Below are positions 44,852-53,346 of a DNA stretch of 64,000 bases, piece after piece (the stretch's first letter is position 1; each line of letters begins with the position of its first letter). Source of the DNA: Saprospirales bacterium (lineage in GTDB: Bacteria > Bacteroidota > Bacteroidia > Chitinophagales > Saprospiraceae). The notes below the pieces were generated by a model. The model did no database searches and had not been told where the DNA came from. It saw only the letters and a program-made list of their open reading frames with translations. The translations under genes and the position numbers were made by a program. The stretch lies in assembly GCA_016719895.1 (NCBI GenBank), contig JADJYG010000001.1:1-64000 (forward strand). The letters run 5' to 3'.

Positions 44852-46144
44852 ATGGATGACCGGGAATACGTCGAATTACGCTCCGAGGAGGTGCAGGAGA
44901 TCCTCGGTACCCCGCCCGGGTGGCTTGTCCGCTGGGGCACCCTGATCGTATTGCTGTGCTTTGCAGCCCTGCTTGGAGTAGCCGCTATCATCAGTTACCC
45001 AGATGTAATTGAGGCCAGGGTAGTGGTTACTACCGCCGTACCGCCGGTTGATGTCGTTGCGCGTACAGATGGCAATATTGCCCGTTTTTTTGCACGGGAC
45101 CGCACACCCGTAAAACAAGGCGCCGTTCTGGCGGTACTCCAGAGTGCCGCCAACTATGAGGATATAAAACGCCTTGATCAAAATGTCCGGCAATGGCAAT
45201 CGTATGGTCCGGATTCCCTGATTGAAATCAGACCGCTACAAAACCTCGATATCGGCGAAATCCAACCAGATTACTCCACCTTTGTTCAGGACGTTGCCAA
45301 CTACCGCTTCGGAAAACAAGATAAAAGCTCCTCGATTCAGCGAAACATAGGCTCCATAAATCGACAGATTGACAAATTGAGCAAAAGCATTGAGATGGAG
45401 GAGACTGCCAAACGCCGAATTCAAAATCAATTGGCCACCGCCCGCGAGTATTTTCAAAAACAGCGGGAGTTGTTTGCTTCAGGCCTTATCGCCCAGGTCG
45501 ATCTGGAAAAAGAGCGCCAGCGACTCGACGACCTGGAAAGACAATATGATATCCTCGACGACAATATTTTCCGCAAACAAAGTGAAATCATTAGCCTGAA
45601 AAAAAACCTCAACGACGTTTCCTTTGGCGAACGGGAAGATGAAGCGTCGGCCGCAGGACGCCTGCGGCAAAGTTTGAACACCCTTCGGGCAAGCCTTGAC
45701 AAATGGAAACAAACTTATTTGCTCGTCGCACCTATCGATGGACTCGTATCGTTAAATGCCGGTTTTTTTAGCGAAAAGCAATACGTCAAACAAGGAGAGC
45801 AAATTTTGGTCATTGTACCGCCTAAAAGTGATATCATCATTGGCCGGCTATTGCTGCCAATGACCGGCAGTGGAAAAGTGCGGCCCGGACAACGGGTCAT
45901 CCTCAAACTGGACAGCTACCCCTATTTTGAATTCGGAACACTCCGCGGAATTGTCATTTCCAAGTCGTTGGTTCCTAAAGATAACCGGTACGCTATCTTA
46001 ATTTCGCTGCCCGACGGATTGAAAACCAGTTTCAACCGCCAAATTCCGTTTGAACAACAATTGCAGGGAAACGCTGAAATTATTACGGAGGAAAAGCAGT
46101 TTCTCCAACGGTTATACGAACAAGTCTTTGCTGCACGACATTGA
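44852..46144 (+). CDS. HlyD-family membrane fusion protein
   Basis: A 430-residue periplasmic adaptor with one N-terminal membrane helix (about 30-50, LIVLLCFAALLGVAAIISY), a first lipoyl-like half (VVARTDGNIARFFARDRTPVKQGAVLAVL), a long alpha-helical coiled-coil hairpin (about 120-290), a second lipoyl half (LVAPIDGLVSLN), and a C-terminal beta-barrel domain. This is the standard HlyD/LcnD architecture that links an ABC exporter to an outer-membrane TolC-like channel; no channel gene is in the window. It lies 3 bases after the C39 ABC transporter. Confidence 0.92.
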   Translation: MDDREYVELRSEEVQEILGTPPGWLVRWGTLIVLLCFAALLGVAAIISYPDVIEARVVVTTAVPPVDVVARTDGNIARFFARDRTPVKQGAVLAVLQSAANYEDIKRLDQNVRQWQSYGPDSLIEIRPLQNLDIGEIQPDYSTFVQDVANYRFGKQDKSSSIQRNIGSINRQIDKLSKSIEMEETAKRRIQNQLATAREYFQKQRELFASGLIAQVDLEKERQRLDDLERQYDILDDNIFRKQSEIISLKKNLNDVSFGEREDEASAAGRLRQSLNTLRASLDKWKQTYLLVAPIDGLVSLNAGFFSEKQYVKQGEQILVIVPPKSDIIIGRLLLPMTGSGKVRPGQRVILKLDSYPYFEFGTLRGIVISKSLVPKDNRYAILISLPDGLKTSFNRQIPFEQQLQGNAEIITEEKQFLQRLYEQVFAARH

Positions 46145-46235
46145 TTCGGCCGATTTTGAGGATTCTTAAAAAAGGATTTGCTTTTGTTTGGACATCGTTA
46201 ACAGCGTAGGTATTGGGCGGCAGTGGAGATGGCCC

Positions 46236-46243
46236 TACTTTTG
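46236..46243 (+). promoter_or_regulatory. Bacteroidota promoter of the DUF1573 gene
   Basis: TACTTTTG, 51 bases before the ATG at 46295, with ATTG (46212-46215) 20 bases upstream as a one-mismatch -33 box. Confidence 0.6.
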
Positions 46244-46294
46244 TCCCAACAAGAACAAGAACAGATTTATCCACTCACAAACTCTTTCACTCTG

Positions 46295-46717
46295 ATGAAA
46301 AAAGTCCTCGCCATCCTAGCTTTCGCTTTTGCAGGCGCTCTTTATGCTCAAGCCCAAAGCGGCCCGGTTATGACATTTGATGTTACTACCATTGATTACG
46401 GCAATATCGAAAAAGGTGCAGAGCCGCTTCGCCGCTTTAAATTTACGAACACCGGCAACGAGCCCCTGATTATCAAAACTGCCAAAGGCTCCTGCGGCTG
46501 TACGGTTCCCACGTACCCGAAAGAGCCGATTATGCCGGGCGAAAGCAACGTTATCGAAGTCCGTTACGATACTCAACGCGTTGGCGCTTTCACTAAAACC
46601 ATTACCATAACGACCAACGAAGCCACCGATACCCGGATGCTTACGATCAAGGGCGAAGTAAAAGCCCCGGCCACCCAGGAGAGTGTGCCGGCAAGCAACG
46701 GCGGCCTGAAACAATAA
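46295..46717 (+). CDS. DUF1573 domain exported protein
   Basis: A 140-residue protein with a signal peptide (cut near LYAQAQ) and a single Ig-like DUF1573 domain: VTTIDYGNIEKGAEPLRRF, FTNTGNEPLII, then the typical KGSCGCTVPTYPKEPIMPGE and TITTNEATD. DUF1573 proteins are common in Bacteroidota envelopes; their molecular role is not established. The start at 46295 fits the signal sequence and lies 51 bases after a good promoter box. A terminator follows. Confidence 0.9.
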   Translation: MKKVLAILAFAFAGALYAQAQSGPVMTFDVTTIDYGNIEKGAEPLRRFKFTNTGNEPLIIKTAKGSCGCTVPTYPKEPIMPGESNVIEVRYDTQRVGAFTKTITITTNEATDTRMLTIKGEVKAPATQESVPASNGGLKQ

Positions 46718-46746
46718 GACTGATTGATTTTTGGTTTGACGATACG

Positions 46747-46782
46747 AACCCGGCCGGTGTAACACCGTCCGGGTTTATTTAT
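46747..46782 (+). terminator. Rho-independent terminator of the DUF1573 gene
   Basis: AACCCGGCCGGTG (46747-46759) pairs with CACCGTCCGGGTT (46763-46775) with one mismatch, three-base loop TAA and a T-rich tail. Confidence 0.88.
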
Positions 46783-46910
46783 TAAAAAATCAAACCGGAA
46801 TTTGCAACCTGTTTTAAACTTTGTTTGTCTGTTTGGAGAATTCTTTAGTCGTAATTCTCCGGCATCTGTCGAAAAAAATATTACCTTAGTGCGTCGAAAT
46901 AAGGCAAACC

Positions 46911-47162
46911 ATGAAATACAAGTTACTTCCTAAATATCTTTTTGCAGCCGTATTTGCTTTAAGCATATTTTCTTTTGCCTACGTGAATATTCATGCGGCA
47001 TGTTTTGCAGGATGCACGGAGCAGCCAAAACAACTTCATGCAGAACAATCGGCGCTTATGAAGGATGAAGAAAAGGAAGAAGCAAAAATTCCCATACCGG
47101 ATGTAACGCTGATCAGCCGGGTCCTCCATATCGCACAACATCTCGCTTCCTCCAATCGGTAG
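46911..47162 (+). CDS. Small exported hypothetical protein
   Basis: An 83-residue protein with a signal sequence (YLFAAVFALSIFSFAYVNIHA), a Cys-containing start of the mature part (CFAGC), an acidic/Lys-rich stretch (MKDEEKEEAKIPIPDVTLIS) and a helical end RVLHIAQHL. Not recognised. A TACCTTAG box (46882-46889, one mismatch) may be its promoter. Its plan resembles the small protein at 35248. It is not a typical double-glycine leader peptide, although it lies downstream of the C39 exporter. Confidence 0.5.
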   Translation: MKYKLLPKYLFAAVFALSIFSFAYVNIHAACFAGCTEQPKQLHAEQSALMKDEEKEEAKIPIPDVTLISRVLHIAQHLASSNR

Positions 47163-47209
47163 GATTTGATGGATGAACAGTGCTGGCAACAGGCACTCCT
47201 CCCTTTTTT

Positions 47210-47779
47210 CTAAATTGCTGGCAACCAGCCGTTTTTCCGGAATACAAATACGGCATAGCAAGCGATGCCCGTCCCAAGCAATGCGCCGCCCAATACATCT
47301 CCGGGGTAATGTACGCCTACATATACCTGTGCATACGCCACCAAAGCTGCCCAGGCAATTAAAACAGGACGCACCCAACGGGCCAAATTCCCAAGCAAAA
47401 GGCTTAAATACACCGCAGCTGCAAAATGATTGGCCGCATGCGAAGAGGTGAAACTGTAACCGCTACCACATGGAACGCGTTGAATTACCTGACCGTGTAG
47501 CTCAGGATCGATGCACGGACGCAAGCGCTGGATGTTTTTTTTCACAATTGAACTGCTCGTAAAGTCCGACAACCCCACCACGAGTATTAGCCCACTCAAA
47601 AACATTACGCCACGCCCGAAACTATAATTCTGGATTGCAAATACGCCGACAAATAAATACAACGGAGACCAGAACCATTTTTCCCGGCACAGCGGCAACA
47701 CGACATCGAAGACCGGGTTGGTCCCGGAAACATTTATCCAATAAAACAGCGTGATATCAAGCGTTTCCAGCCAACACAT
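47210..47779 (-). CDS. PAP2-family membrane phosphatase
   Basis: A 189-residue polytopic membrane phosphatase of the PAP2 family. The three active-site motifs are recognisable: KKNIQRLRP (motif 1), SFTSSHAANHF (motif 2, with SSHA in place of the usual SGH) and VYVGVHYPGDVLGGALLG (motif 3). It probably removes phosphate from a polyprenyl or lipid pyrophosphate at the inner membrane; the substrate is not determined. It is one base after the methyltransferase stop region, suggesting a two-gene unit read from 48515. Confidence 0.88.
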   Translation of the reverse strand: MCWLETLDITLFYWINVSGTNPVFDVVLPLCREKWFWSPLYLFVGVFAIQNYSFGRGVMFLSGLILVVGLSDFTSSSIVKKNIQRLRPCIDPELHGQVIQRVPCGSGYSFTSSHAANHFAAAVYLSLLLGNLARWVRPVLIAWAALVAYAQVYVGVHYPGDVLGGALLGTGIACYAVFVFRKNGWLPAI

Positions 47780-47780
47780 T

Positions 47781-48515
47781 TTAAATTGGTTTTTGTGCTA
47801 CAATAATCAGGCGCCTGGATTGGTCTCCGTAAAACGGACGCATTTCGTAATCGCCAAAGGTTTGCCGGATTTCCAACCCGGCAGATTTAAACATATACTG
47901 GAAATCCAACAGGTTAAACAAACGAACTCGCTCCAGAAATGTAAATTTCCGGCCTCCAGCCTCAAATTCAACCTTCTTATATATGCGATTCTTGCGAATC
48001 CGCTTCTTCAAATGAAATGAAATGCCGTCTAACTGTTTCTCTTCTGAAGGAACCAAGTGTTGACGCACCCAATTGGCATTAAAAAAATCCAACAAAAAAA
48101 GTCCGCCAGGTTTAAGGCCTTTTCCCACGTTCGTCAGGGTGCGTACATGGTCCGAGTCTGTATCAAAATAACCAAAACTTGTAAATATATTCAGAATACC
48201 GTCGAAGTAGTTGAACCTGAACGGCAGGCGCATGTCGTGTTGATAAAAGGCCAGGTGCTCGTGTTCAACGTGCCGTGCAAAGCCGATGCTTGCGGGAGAA
48301 ATGTCCACCCCTGTCACATCAAAGCCCTTCTCCGCCAGGTATCTGGCATGACGGCCCTTGCCACAAGCCAAATCAAGTAAACGCGCACCAGGTGCAAATG
48401 TCAGCGGCTGAAGCATATTGTCGATAAAATGCCTCGCTTCCCGATCATCATGACTCTGGTACAAAACGTGGTAATAGGGAGAATCAAACCAGGAAGAAAA
48501 CCATTCGCCAGCCAT
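47781..48515 (-). CDS. SAM-dependent methyltransferase
   Basis: A 244-residue class I methyltransferase. It starts at the ATG at 48515 (MAGEWFSSWFDSPYYH), which matches how the family begins; the longer frame to 48644 is not supported. Motif I is LLDLACGKGRHARYLAEKG, followed by VTGVDISPASIGFA, a post-motif II NIFTSFGYF segment and a C-terminal beta-rich part. The acceptor substrate is unknown. Directly upstream of the PAP2 gene and divergent from mqnB. Confidence 0.88.
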   Translation of the reverse strand: MAGEWFSSWFDSPYYHVLYQSHDDREARHFIDNMLQPLTFAPGARLLDLACGKGRHARYLAEKGFDVTGVDISPASIGFARHVEHEHLAFYQHDMRLPFRFNYFDGILNIFTSFGYFDTDSDHVRTLTNVGKGLKPGGLFLLDFFNANWVRQHLVPSEEKQLDGISFHLKKRIRKNRIYKKVEFEAGGRKFTFLERVRLFNLLDFQYMFKSAGLEIRQTFGDYEMRPFYGDQSRRLIIVAQKPI

Positions 48516-48598
48516 AAATAAGCAAAGTTCAAGGGGGAAAGTTAGGAAGGATTTCTCCGATAGTCGATCGACTGCCCTAATTTCACGGGAAAAAACGC

Positions 48599-49288
48599 AT
48601 GCATATACTGGTCGTGGCAGCCACTCCATTTGAGATAGCGCCAACTCTTATTTTCCTAGAGCAAAATTTTCAACAAACCGGAGAGTTTTACTTTGAAAAA
48701 GGGCGCCTACGGATTCAATTATTGATCACAGGGGTTGGGGCGGCCCGCTGTTGTTGGTTTATGGGACAATTGCTCGCCGTTGCGCGCCCAGATTGGGCCG
48801 TCAACGCCGGAGTGGCAGGGGCGCTTGATCGTTCGCTGTCACTCGGGACCGTTGTCCAGATAAAATCGGATTTTTTCGGCGATCTCGGCGTGGAAGAAGC
48901 TGACGGACGGTTCACCAGCGTATTTGAATTAGGTCTTTGCGCTCCGGAAGAACCTCCGTTTATCAATGGGTTGTTATACAATCCTGCCGCCGCTGAAGCA
49001 GATTTTTTACCGGCAGCACGCGCCCTGACCGTTAACCGGGTCCATGGTCATGCGGCCTCTATCGAATTGATCCGGGAAAAATATCCCGGGGCCCAGGTAG
49101 AAACGATGGAGGGCGCTGCCTTTTTTTACGCCTGTCTCCTGGCGAACATTCCATTTGTAGCCATCCGCAGCATTTCGAATTACGTCGAGCCCCGCAACCG
49201 TGAGGCCTGGGAGCTCGGCCGGGCAATTGAGCAACTAAATCTGGTATTAATCCAAATGCTCGAAAGTATTATTCCTCCCGTTCCGTGA
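48599..49288 (+). CDS. mqnB: Futalosine hydrolase
   Basis: A 229-residue nucleosidase of the MTAN-like fold that cleaves the purine from futalosine in the alternative menaquinone pathway. It has the purine phosphorylase-type motifs GVGAARCCWFMGQLLA, VNAGVAGALDRSLSLG and VETMEGAAFFYACL, and the active-site Asp/Asn region SISNYVEPRNREAWELGRA that distinguishes futalosine hydrolase from MTA/SAH nucleosidase. Its 3' end overlaps the convergent dehydrogenase gene by 20 bases. No other mqn gene is in the window. Confidence 0.9.
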   Translation: MHILVVAATPFEIAPTLIFLEQNFQQTGEFYFEKGRLRIQLLITGVGAARCCWFMGQLLAVARPDWAVNAGVAGALDRSLSLGTVVQIKSDFFGDLGVEEADGRFTSVFELGLCAPEEPPFINGLLYNPAAAEADFLPAARALTVNRVHGHAASIELIREKYPGAQVETMEGAAFFYACLLANIPFVAIRSISNYVEPRNREAWELGRAIEQLNLVLIQMLESIIPPVP

Positions 49289-50600
49289 ATTTCACCCCGA
49301 ATTGTTCCAACTCTTGCATTACCGGCTCATATACTTCCGGCATGGTCGGAATATTAACACCTGTGGTTGATATTTTCCCGAGCAGAAGCAGTTTGACAAA
49401 TATTCCTAAGGGCAAGCCAACCAGGCGGGACATCGCCGTATCCGTGCCATTGTTTCCCTTCATAACCAGCGTAGAGGTAAGCTTGTGTTTCCGGCGGCCC
49501 AGTTCGTATTCAAAGACATGTTGCATAATTACCATGTCTTTGTCAGCCGGTTTTAACGCCCATTTATCCAAGAGCAATTGTTCAAGAATAAGCGCCGGCG
49601 TCGCATTTTTAACTTTTATCCGTCGTTTACTGAACAACCCCAGCCATTCCAGTTTTTTAAATATTTCACTATCCGGATCGGTTTCGAGCAGTTTAGCCAT
49701 CCGGTCCTTTACCGAACCGGTGTGTTGACTGATCCCTAAAAAAGCCTCCATAAGATCCTGGTAGGTCAGCTTGTCCGAATCCACTATAGGAAAGGTGGCA
49801 TCGGTAAGACCAATTCGTACCAGGGCATTCCATGCGTCACAAAAACCGCGGTGCCGAATGGTGCCCCGGAATAAAGTTTGGATATCTGCCAAGCCGTAAG
49901 CTTCCCGGTAAAGCAGGGAATCGCGGTTGGCGTATACCTCCCATTCCCCCATATCCGGAATTTCAACCAGGCGATACTGGCGAAACAAGCGGCGATAAGG
50001 AATATATTTCAAATTGCCATTTTCCAAAAACTGCGCAGTACCCTGACCGGCCAAGACGACGTTCCGCGGATTCCAGCTGAATTTGTAGTGCCAGGGGTTA
50101 TCATCACTTTCCGGGGCCACCAAGCCGCCGGTATACGAGTAAAAAGCCGTTATTTTTCCACCTTGTTTGCGAATCGCATGGATTCGCTGCATGGCGCTCA
50201 TGTGGTCAATTCCCGGATCCAGCCCCAATTCGTTCATAAACACCAATGCCCTTTGACGGGCCTCATCACCCAGGCGGAACACTTGTTTGGAAACATAACT
50301 GGCTGTTACCATATGTTTGCCCAGGGCAATACAATCCTGAGCAACCTCCAGGTGCATTTGGGGCGGCAGAAGCGATACCACCACGTCGTGGCGATTGATC
50401 ACGTCGCGCCGGTCATTTGGTTTGGATGCGTCTAACCAAATCGCCCGGCCATTCGGATGATTTCCAACTTTTTGCTGTGCAAGCGTAACATCGGCATCGG
50501 CAACGGTGATAAAAAAATTGTGCTGCCGGGCTTGTTCTAAAATGTAGTTAATCAAAACAGTAGCCGACCGACCGGCTCCGATAATGAGGAGGTTTTGCAT
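49269..50600 (-). CDS. Saccharopine dehydrogenase-family protein
   Basis: A 443-residue NAD(P)-dependent oxidoreductase of the saccharopine dehydrogenase family. The N-terminal Rossmann motif is LLIIGAGRSATVLINYIL, followed by DADVTLAQQKV and the conserved VVVSLLPPQMHLEVAQDCI; the central signature ELGLDPGIDHMSAM is typical of saccharopine reductase/lysine-2-oxoglutarate proteins. It may act in lysine metabolism; lysA lies elsewhere in the window, but a shared pathway is only inference. The gene overlaps mqnB by 20 bases at its end, and a 780-base non-coding region lies upstream of it. Confidence 0.9.
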   Translation of the reverse strand: MQNLLIIGAGRSATVLINYILEQARQHNFFITVADADVTLAQQKVGNHPNGRAIWLDASKPNDRRDVINRHDVVVSLLPPQMHLEVAQDCIALGKHMVTASYVSKQVFRLGDEARQRALVFMNELGLDPGIDHMSAMQRIHAIRKQGGKITAFYSYTGGLVAPESDDNPWHYKFSWNPRNVVLAGQGTAQFLENGNLKYIPYRRLFRQYRLVEIPDMGEWEVYANRDSLLYREAYGLADIQTLFRGTIRHRGFCDAWNALVRIGLTDATFPIVDSDKLTYQDLMEAFLGISQHTGSVKDRMAKLLETDPDSEIFKKLEWLGLFSKRRIKVKNATPALILEQLLLDKWALKPADKDMVIMQHVFEYELGRRKHKLTSTLVMKGNNGTDTAMSRLVGLPLGIFVKLLLLGKISTTGVNIPTMPEVYEPVMQELEQFGVKFTEREE

Positions 50601-50898
50601 AAATATCTAACAAACAGGAATAAAATTATTCACAATACTCAATATTAATCTGGAATATTTATTGCGTAAATATCTGATTGAAAGTACATTAAAAATTAAT
50701 ATTGGTTCATTTATTTAAAAAAACACTTCACAAGATAAAAATAATGTTATTTGCGCCATCGATTATGTCCTGCACTTTTACGACGTCAAAACCGCTCTGT
50801 TTATCCGTTGGCAAGGTCTGTTGAGTCCTTGCCAAAATTGCCAGGAACCTGATAAAAACGTTTCTCCCAAATGTGCAGGCTCCAGCCGGCCATCAAAC

Positions 50899-50924
50899 AA
50901 AAAGGCCGGCCCTGACGGCCGGCC
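50899..50924 (-). terminator. Rho-independent terminator on the minus strand
   Basis: GGCCGGCC occurs twice (50904-50911 and 50917-50924) and, being self-complementary, forms an 8-bp GC stem with loop CTGAC/GTCAG, followed on the minus strand by five T residues. It ends a minus-strand transcript of unknown content. Confidence 0.7.
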
Positions 50925-51165
50925 CCATTCCATAAAGGAAATGCGCATGGGATTAAAACGAATAAGTTGCCATAACGGGGGATTAAACTTATGGCGGAGC
51001 AGAATATTTAAATTCGAAAGGCCCAAAAATAAGCCACATATTTATTAAGCGCAACTTCTGGGTGTAAAAAAGTCAACCTGCAAGCAATTAAGAAACCCGC
51101 TATGTTTCTCTTTGGGCTGATAAACGACTAAATATTAGAACATAAACGAAACATTGATCATTAAA

Positions 51166-51240
51166 ATGCAGCAAATTATGCGTACACCAGTTACGATTAA
51201 AATCAAAAACGGAACGATCAAAGTTGCCAATTTCCGTTAA
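51166..51240 (+). CDS. Possible 24-residue cationic peptide
   Basis: ATG to TAA gives 24 residues: MQQIMRTPVTIKIKNGTIKV followed by ANFR. It has six Lys/Arg residues and no acidic residue, with a beta-like alternating pattern. A rho-independent terminator lies 61 bases downstream and no larger gene lies between, so the unit looks like an independent short transcript. No homologue is known to me; it could equally be a small RNA with a chance frame. Too short for coding statistics. Confidence 0.35.
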   Translation: MQQIMRTPVTIKIKNGTIKVANFR

Positions 51241-51301
51241 TCCGACACCTATACTTTCTAAAAACCCGCATGGGAATAATATTCATGGGATTATACCTGA
51301 G

Positions 51302-51333
51302 AGGTTCTGCCGGAGGTGGCAGGACCTTTTTTT
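51302..51333 (+). terminator. Rho-independent terminator in the intergenic region
   Basis: AGGTTCTGCC (51302-51311) pairs with GGCAGGACCT (51318-51327) with one G-T wobble, 6-base loop, followed by seven T residues. It precedes the TonB-domain gene at 51383 by 50 bases, so it ends an upstream small transcript or attenuates that gene. Confidence 0.88.
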
Positions 51334-51382
51334 ATTTCAATATCCCCATGAAAATATATCTCTTGTGTTACCTTTACAACCT

Positions 51383-52486
51383 ATGAAGTTCGCCGGAATA
51401 AAAGGTATATTTTCTCTTTCACTTGTACTATTTTCAGTGCTGGCGCACGCACAGCCCGTTGATACAACCATTTACGAAGTAGGCGAAAGTTTGCCAATGC
51501 CTTTACTGGCCAGCTGTCAACCGGAACGGCACCCAGGCTGGCCGGAAGATAGCCTCCGTCGGTGCGCCGAAACACAATTATTAGCCATTGTAAGCAAAAA
51601 TATTCGGTATCCGGAAGAAGCCCGGCAAAACAATATCGAGGGAACAGTGGTAACTTCCTTTGTTGTAGAGCCCAATGGCCGCATCTCGGGTATCCGTATT
51701 TTAAAAGATATTGGCGGTGGTTGTGGCACAGAAGCGGTTCGCGTGATCCAGGCACTGGATGAGGCCGGTTTGCGTTGGATACCTGCCCGGCGCGAGGGCA
51801 TGCCCGTGCGTATGCGGCAAGCCCTGCCGCTTCGCTTTAAGCTCCAGGAAGCGCTCCCCTACTATATTCATCCTGGCGGCGACTCTATATATGTCGTTGT
51901 GGATTCGCTTCCGATGTTCGAGGGTGGTGAAGAAGGTCTGCTCCGCTTTATTATAAACAAACTGAAATACCCGGGCGCATACCGCGATAGCTGCAAAACC
52001 GGCGTTATTGAAATGGCCCTCATCATCCACCCAAACGGTGAAGTCGAAATTGATAATCAGCTGGATTTTAGCGCATTAGGGATGGATTTTCAATGGGAAG
52101 CTGTCCGTTTGGTTAACCAGACTAAAGGGATGTGGACGGCTGCAAGGTATCAGGGCAAGCCGGTAGCCACCACTGTTCCAGTTCGCACCATGTTCAAATC
52201 GGATATTCCGGCCTGCCAGGAGACGAATACACGCTTTGATCAAGCCATGATTTTGTCGAATGAAGCGGCAAATCTGGCTGATCAGAATGAACAGGAGCGC
52301 GCCTTGGTCAAATGGAACCAGGCCGTTTACCTTCAACCTGAAAATGCTGAAATTTTATATTACCGGGGGTCAACCCACTTATCGCTTAACCAACGTGAAG
52401 CGGCATGTGAAGACTTTAACCGGGTGAAGGTCTTGCTTGGCACCACCTGGTTCGAGCCGCTCCGCCGTCTGGTTTGCGGCTGGTAG
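51383..52486 (+). CDS. TonB-domain protein with TPR-like C-terminus
   Basis: A 367-residue exported protein from the ATG at 51383, whose signal peptide ends near LAHAQ. Two TonB C-terminal-like domains are seen: the first around KNIRYPEEARQNNIEGTVVT ... EPNGRISGIRIL, the second around LKYPGAYRDSCKTGVIEMAL ... HPNGEVEID. A TPR-like segment ends the protein (ANLADQNEQERALVKWNQAV, NAEILYYRGSTHLSLNQREA). There is no cytoplasmic or membrane anchor part of a true TonB, so it may be a periplasmic partner rather than the energy transducer. TACCTTTA just upstream is a one-mismatch -7 box. Confidence 0.82.
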   Translation: MKFAGIKGIFSLSLVLFSVLAHAQPVDTTIYEVGESLPMPLLASCQPERHPGWPEDSLRRCAETQLLAIVSKNIRYPEEARQNNIEGTVVTSFVVEPNGRISGIRILKDIGGGCGTEAVRVIQALDEAGLRWIPARREGMPVRMRQALPLRFKLQEALPYYIHPGGDSIYVVVDSLPMFEGGEEGLLRFIINKLKYPGAYRDSCKTGVIEMALIIHPNGEVEIDNQLDFSALGMDFQWEAVRLVNQTKGMWTAARYQGKPVATTVPVRTMFKSDIPACQETNTRFDQAMILSNEAANLADQNEQERALVKWNQAVYLQPENAEILYYRGSTHLSLNQREAACEDFNRVKVLLGTTWFEPLRRLVCGW

Positions 52487-52514
52487 ATAGCATGCACGAA
52501 TTGTTCCAGCCGAT

Positions 52515-52892
52515 ATGCTCAAAAGTCTTATCATCATTGGAACCGGAGGGTTTCTGGGAAGTATCGCCCGCTACCTGACGGCTATTTACGTCGCCCGGCA
52601 ATGCACCACCCTATTTCCCTATGGCACCTTGATCGCCAATGCTTTGGGATGTTTTCTGATTGGTATTTTTTATGCCCTGGCAGAAAAAGGCGATGTACTT
52701 TCGCCAGAATGGCGCATCTTTCTGACCACCGGATTTTGCGGCGGTTACACTACCTTCTCCTCCTTTTCCTATGAAAGTATTCAACTCTTTCAAAACGGCG
52801 AGTTTTTCAACCTGACGCTCAACATCCTGTTGAGTGTAACGGCTGGGATAACAGCCACCTATTTTGGAATTATCCTGATAAAATCAATGTAG
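52515..52892 (+). CDS. crcB: Fluoride channel CrcB (Fluc)
   Basis: A 125-residue small membrane protein with four helices that exports fluoride as a dual-topology dimer. Family motifs are present: GTGGFLGSIARY, FPYGTLIANALGCFLIG and FCGGYTTFSSFSYE with the conserved Phe box. The length is usual. Only 28 bases separate it from the upstream stop, too few for the fluoride riboswitch often found before crcB. It is 2 bases upstream of the DUF190 gene. Confidence 0.95.
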   Translation: MLKSLIIIGTGGFLGSIARYLTAIYVARQCTTLFPYGTLIANALGCFLIGIFYALAEKGDVLSPEWRIFLTTGFCGGYTTFSSFSYESIQLFQNGEFFNLTLNILLSVTAGITATYFGIILIKSM

Positions 52893-52894
52893 CC

Positions 52895-53242
52895 ATGGTA
52901 TTGGACCGCGATTCAAAATTGCTACGCATCTTTATCGGTGAAATGGACAAATTGAACCACTCGCCACTATACGAAGCATTGGTGTTTGCTGCCCGAGAAC
53001 AAGGTATTGCCGGGGCTACAGTCCTGCGCGGTATTCTGTCGTATGGAGCCAACAGCCGCATTCACGCTGCCAAACTATTGGATTTGTCGCATGATCTTCC
53101 CGTCGTGGTCGAAATCGTGGATCGCGCTGAAGCCATCGAACAATACCTTGCAACTGCCGATCGCCTGATCGAGTCAGCAGGTTGTGGCGCCCTGATCACC
53201 GTCGAAAGGGCCGAAGTGATCCGGTACAAGTCAAAGAAATAG
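52895..53242 (+). CDS. DUF190 PII-like protein
   Basis: A 115-residue protein of the DUF190 family, which has the PII-like fold. Typical segments are LLRIFIGEMDKLNHSPLYEA, AREQGIAGATVLRGILSYG and DLPVVVEIVDRAEAIEQYL. DUF190 genes are frequently found beside crcB, and here the two are 2 bases apart, suggesting cotranscription and a shared, still undefined role in fluoride handling. Confidence 0.93.
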   Translation: MVLDRDSKLLRIFIGEMDKLNHSPLYEALVFAAREQGIAGATVLRGILSYGANSRIHAAKLLDLSHDLPVVVEIVDRAEAIEQYLATADRLIESAGCGALITVERAEVIRYKSKK

Positions 53243-53321
53243 CCATTTTTTGTAAAAAACGGCTACCAAACTTAACAATTACTTAATTCCATCTTCAAAT
53301 ACCATCCGATTATTGCCGTTC

Positions 53322-53329
53322 TACCTTTG
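53322..53329 (+). promoter_or_regulatory. Bacteroidota -7 promoter box
   Basis: TACCTTTG, 17 bases before the ATG at 53347 of the response regulator. Confidence 0.55.
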
Positions 53330-53346
53330 CAGAAAATTACCCTGAT

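Larger units (their letters stand above)
50601..51382. other. Long AT-rich intergenic region with small transcription units
   Basis: About 780 bases without a large gene. Seen in it: a minus-strand terminator (50899-50924) with a perfect 7-bp stem-loop upstream of it (50969-50995), and, on the plus strand, a 24-codon ORF (51166-51240) followed by a strong terminator (51302-51333). The 50601-50760 stretch is AT-rich and should carry the promoter of the dehydrogenase gene. A minus-strand frame of 82 codons (50778-51026) reads through the terminator and was not accepted. Confidence 0.5.

Noticed and set aside
50778..51026. 82-codon minus-strand frame in the intergenic region upstream of the dehydrogenase gene
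   Set aside because: It also crosses a GC-rich terminator and has low-quality composition; not supported as a protein.
52487..52514. Fluoride riboswitch upstream of crcB
   Set aside because: Only 28 bases separate crcB from the upstream gene, too short for the structure.
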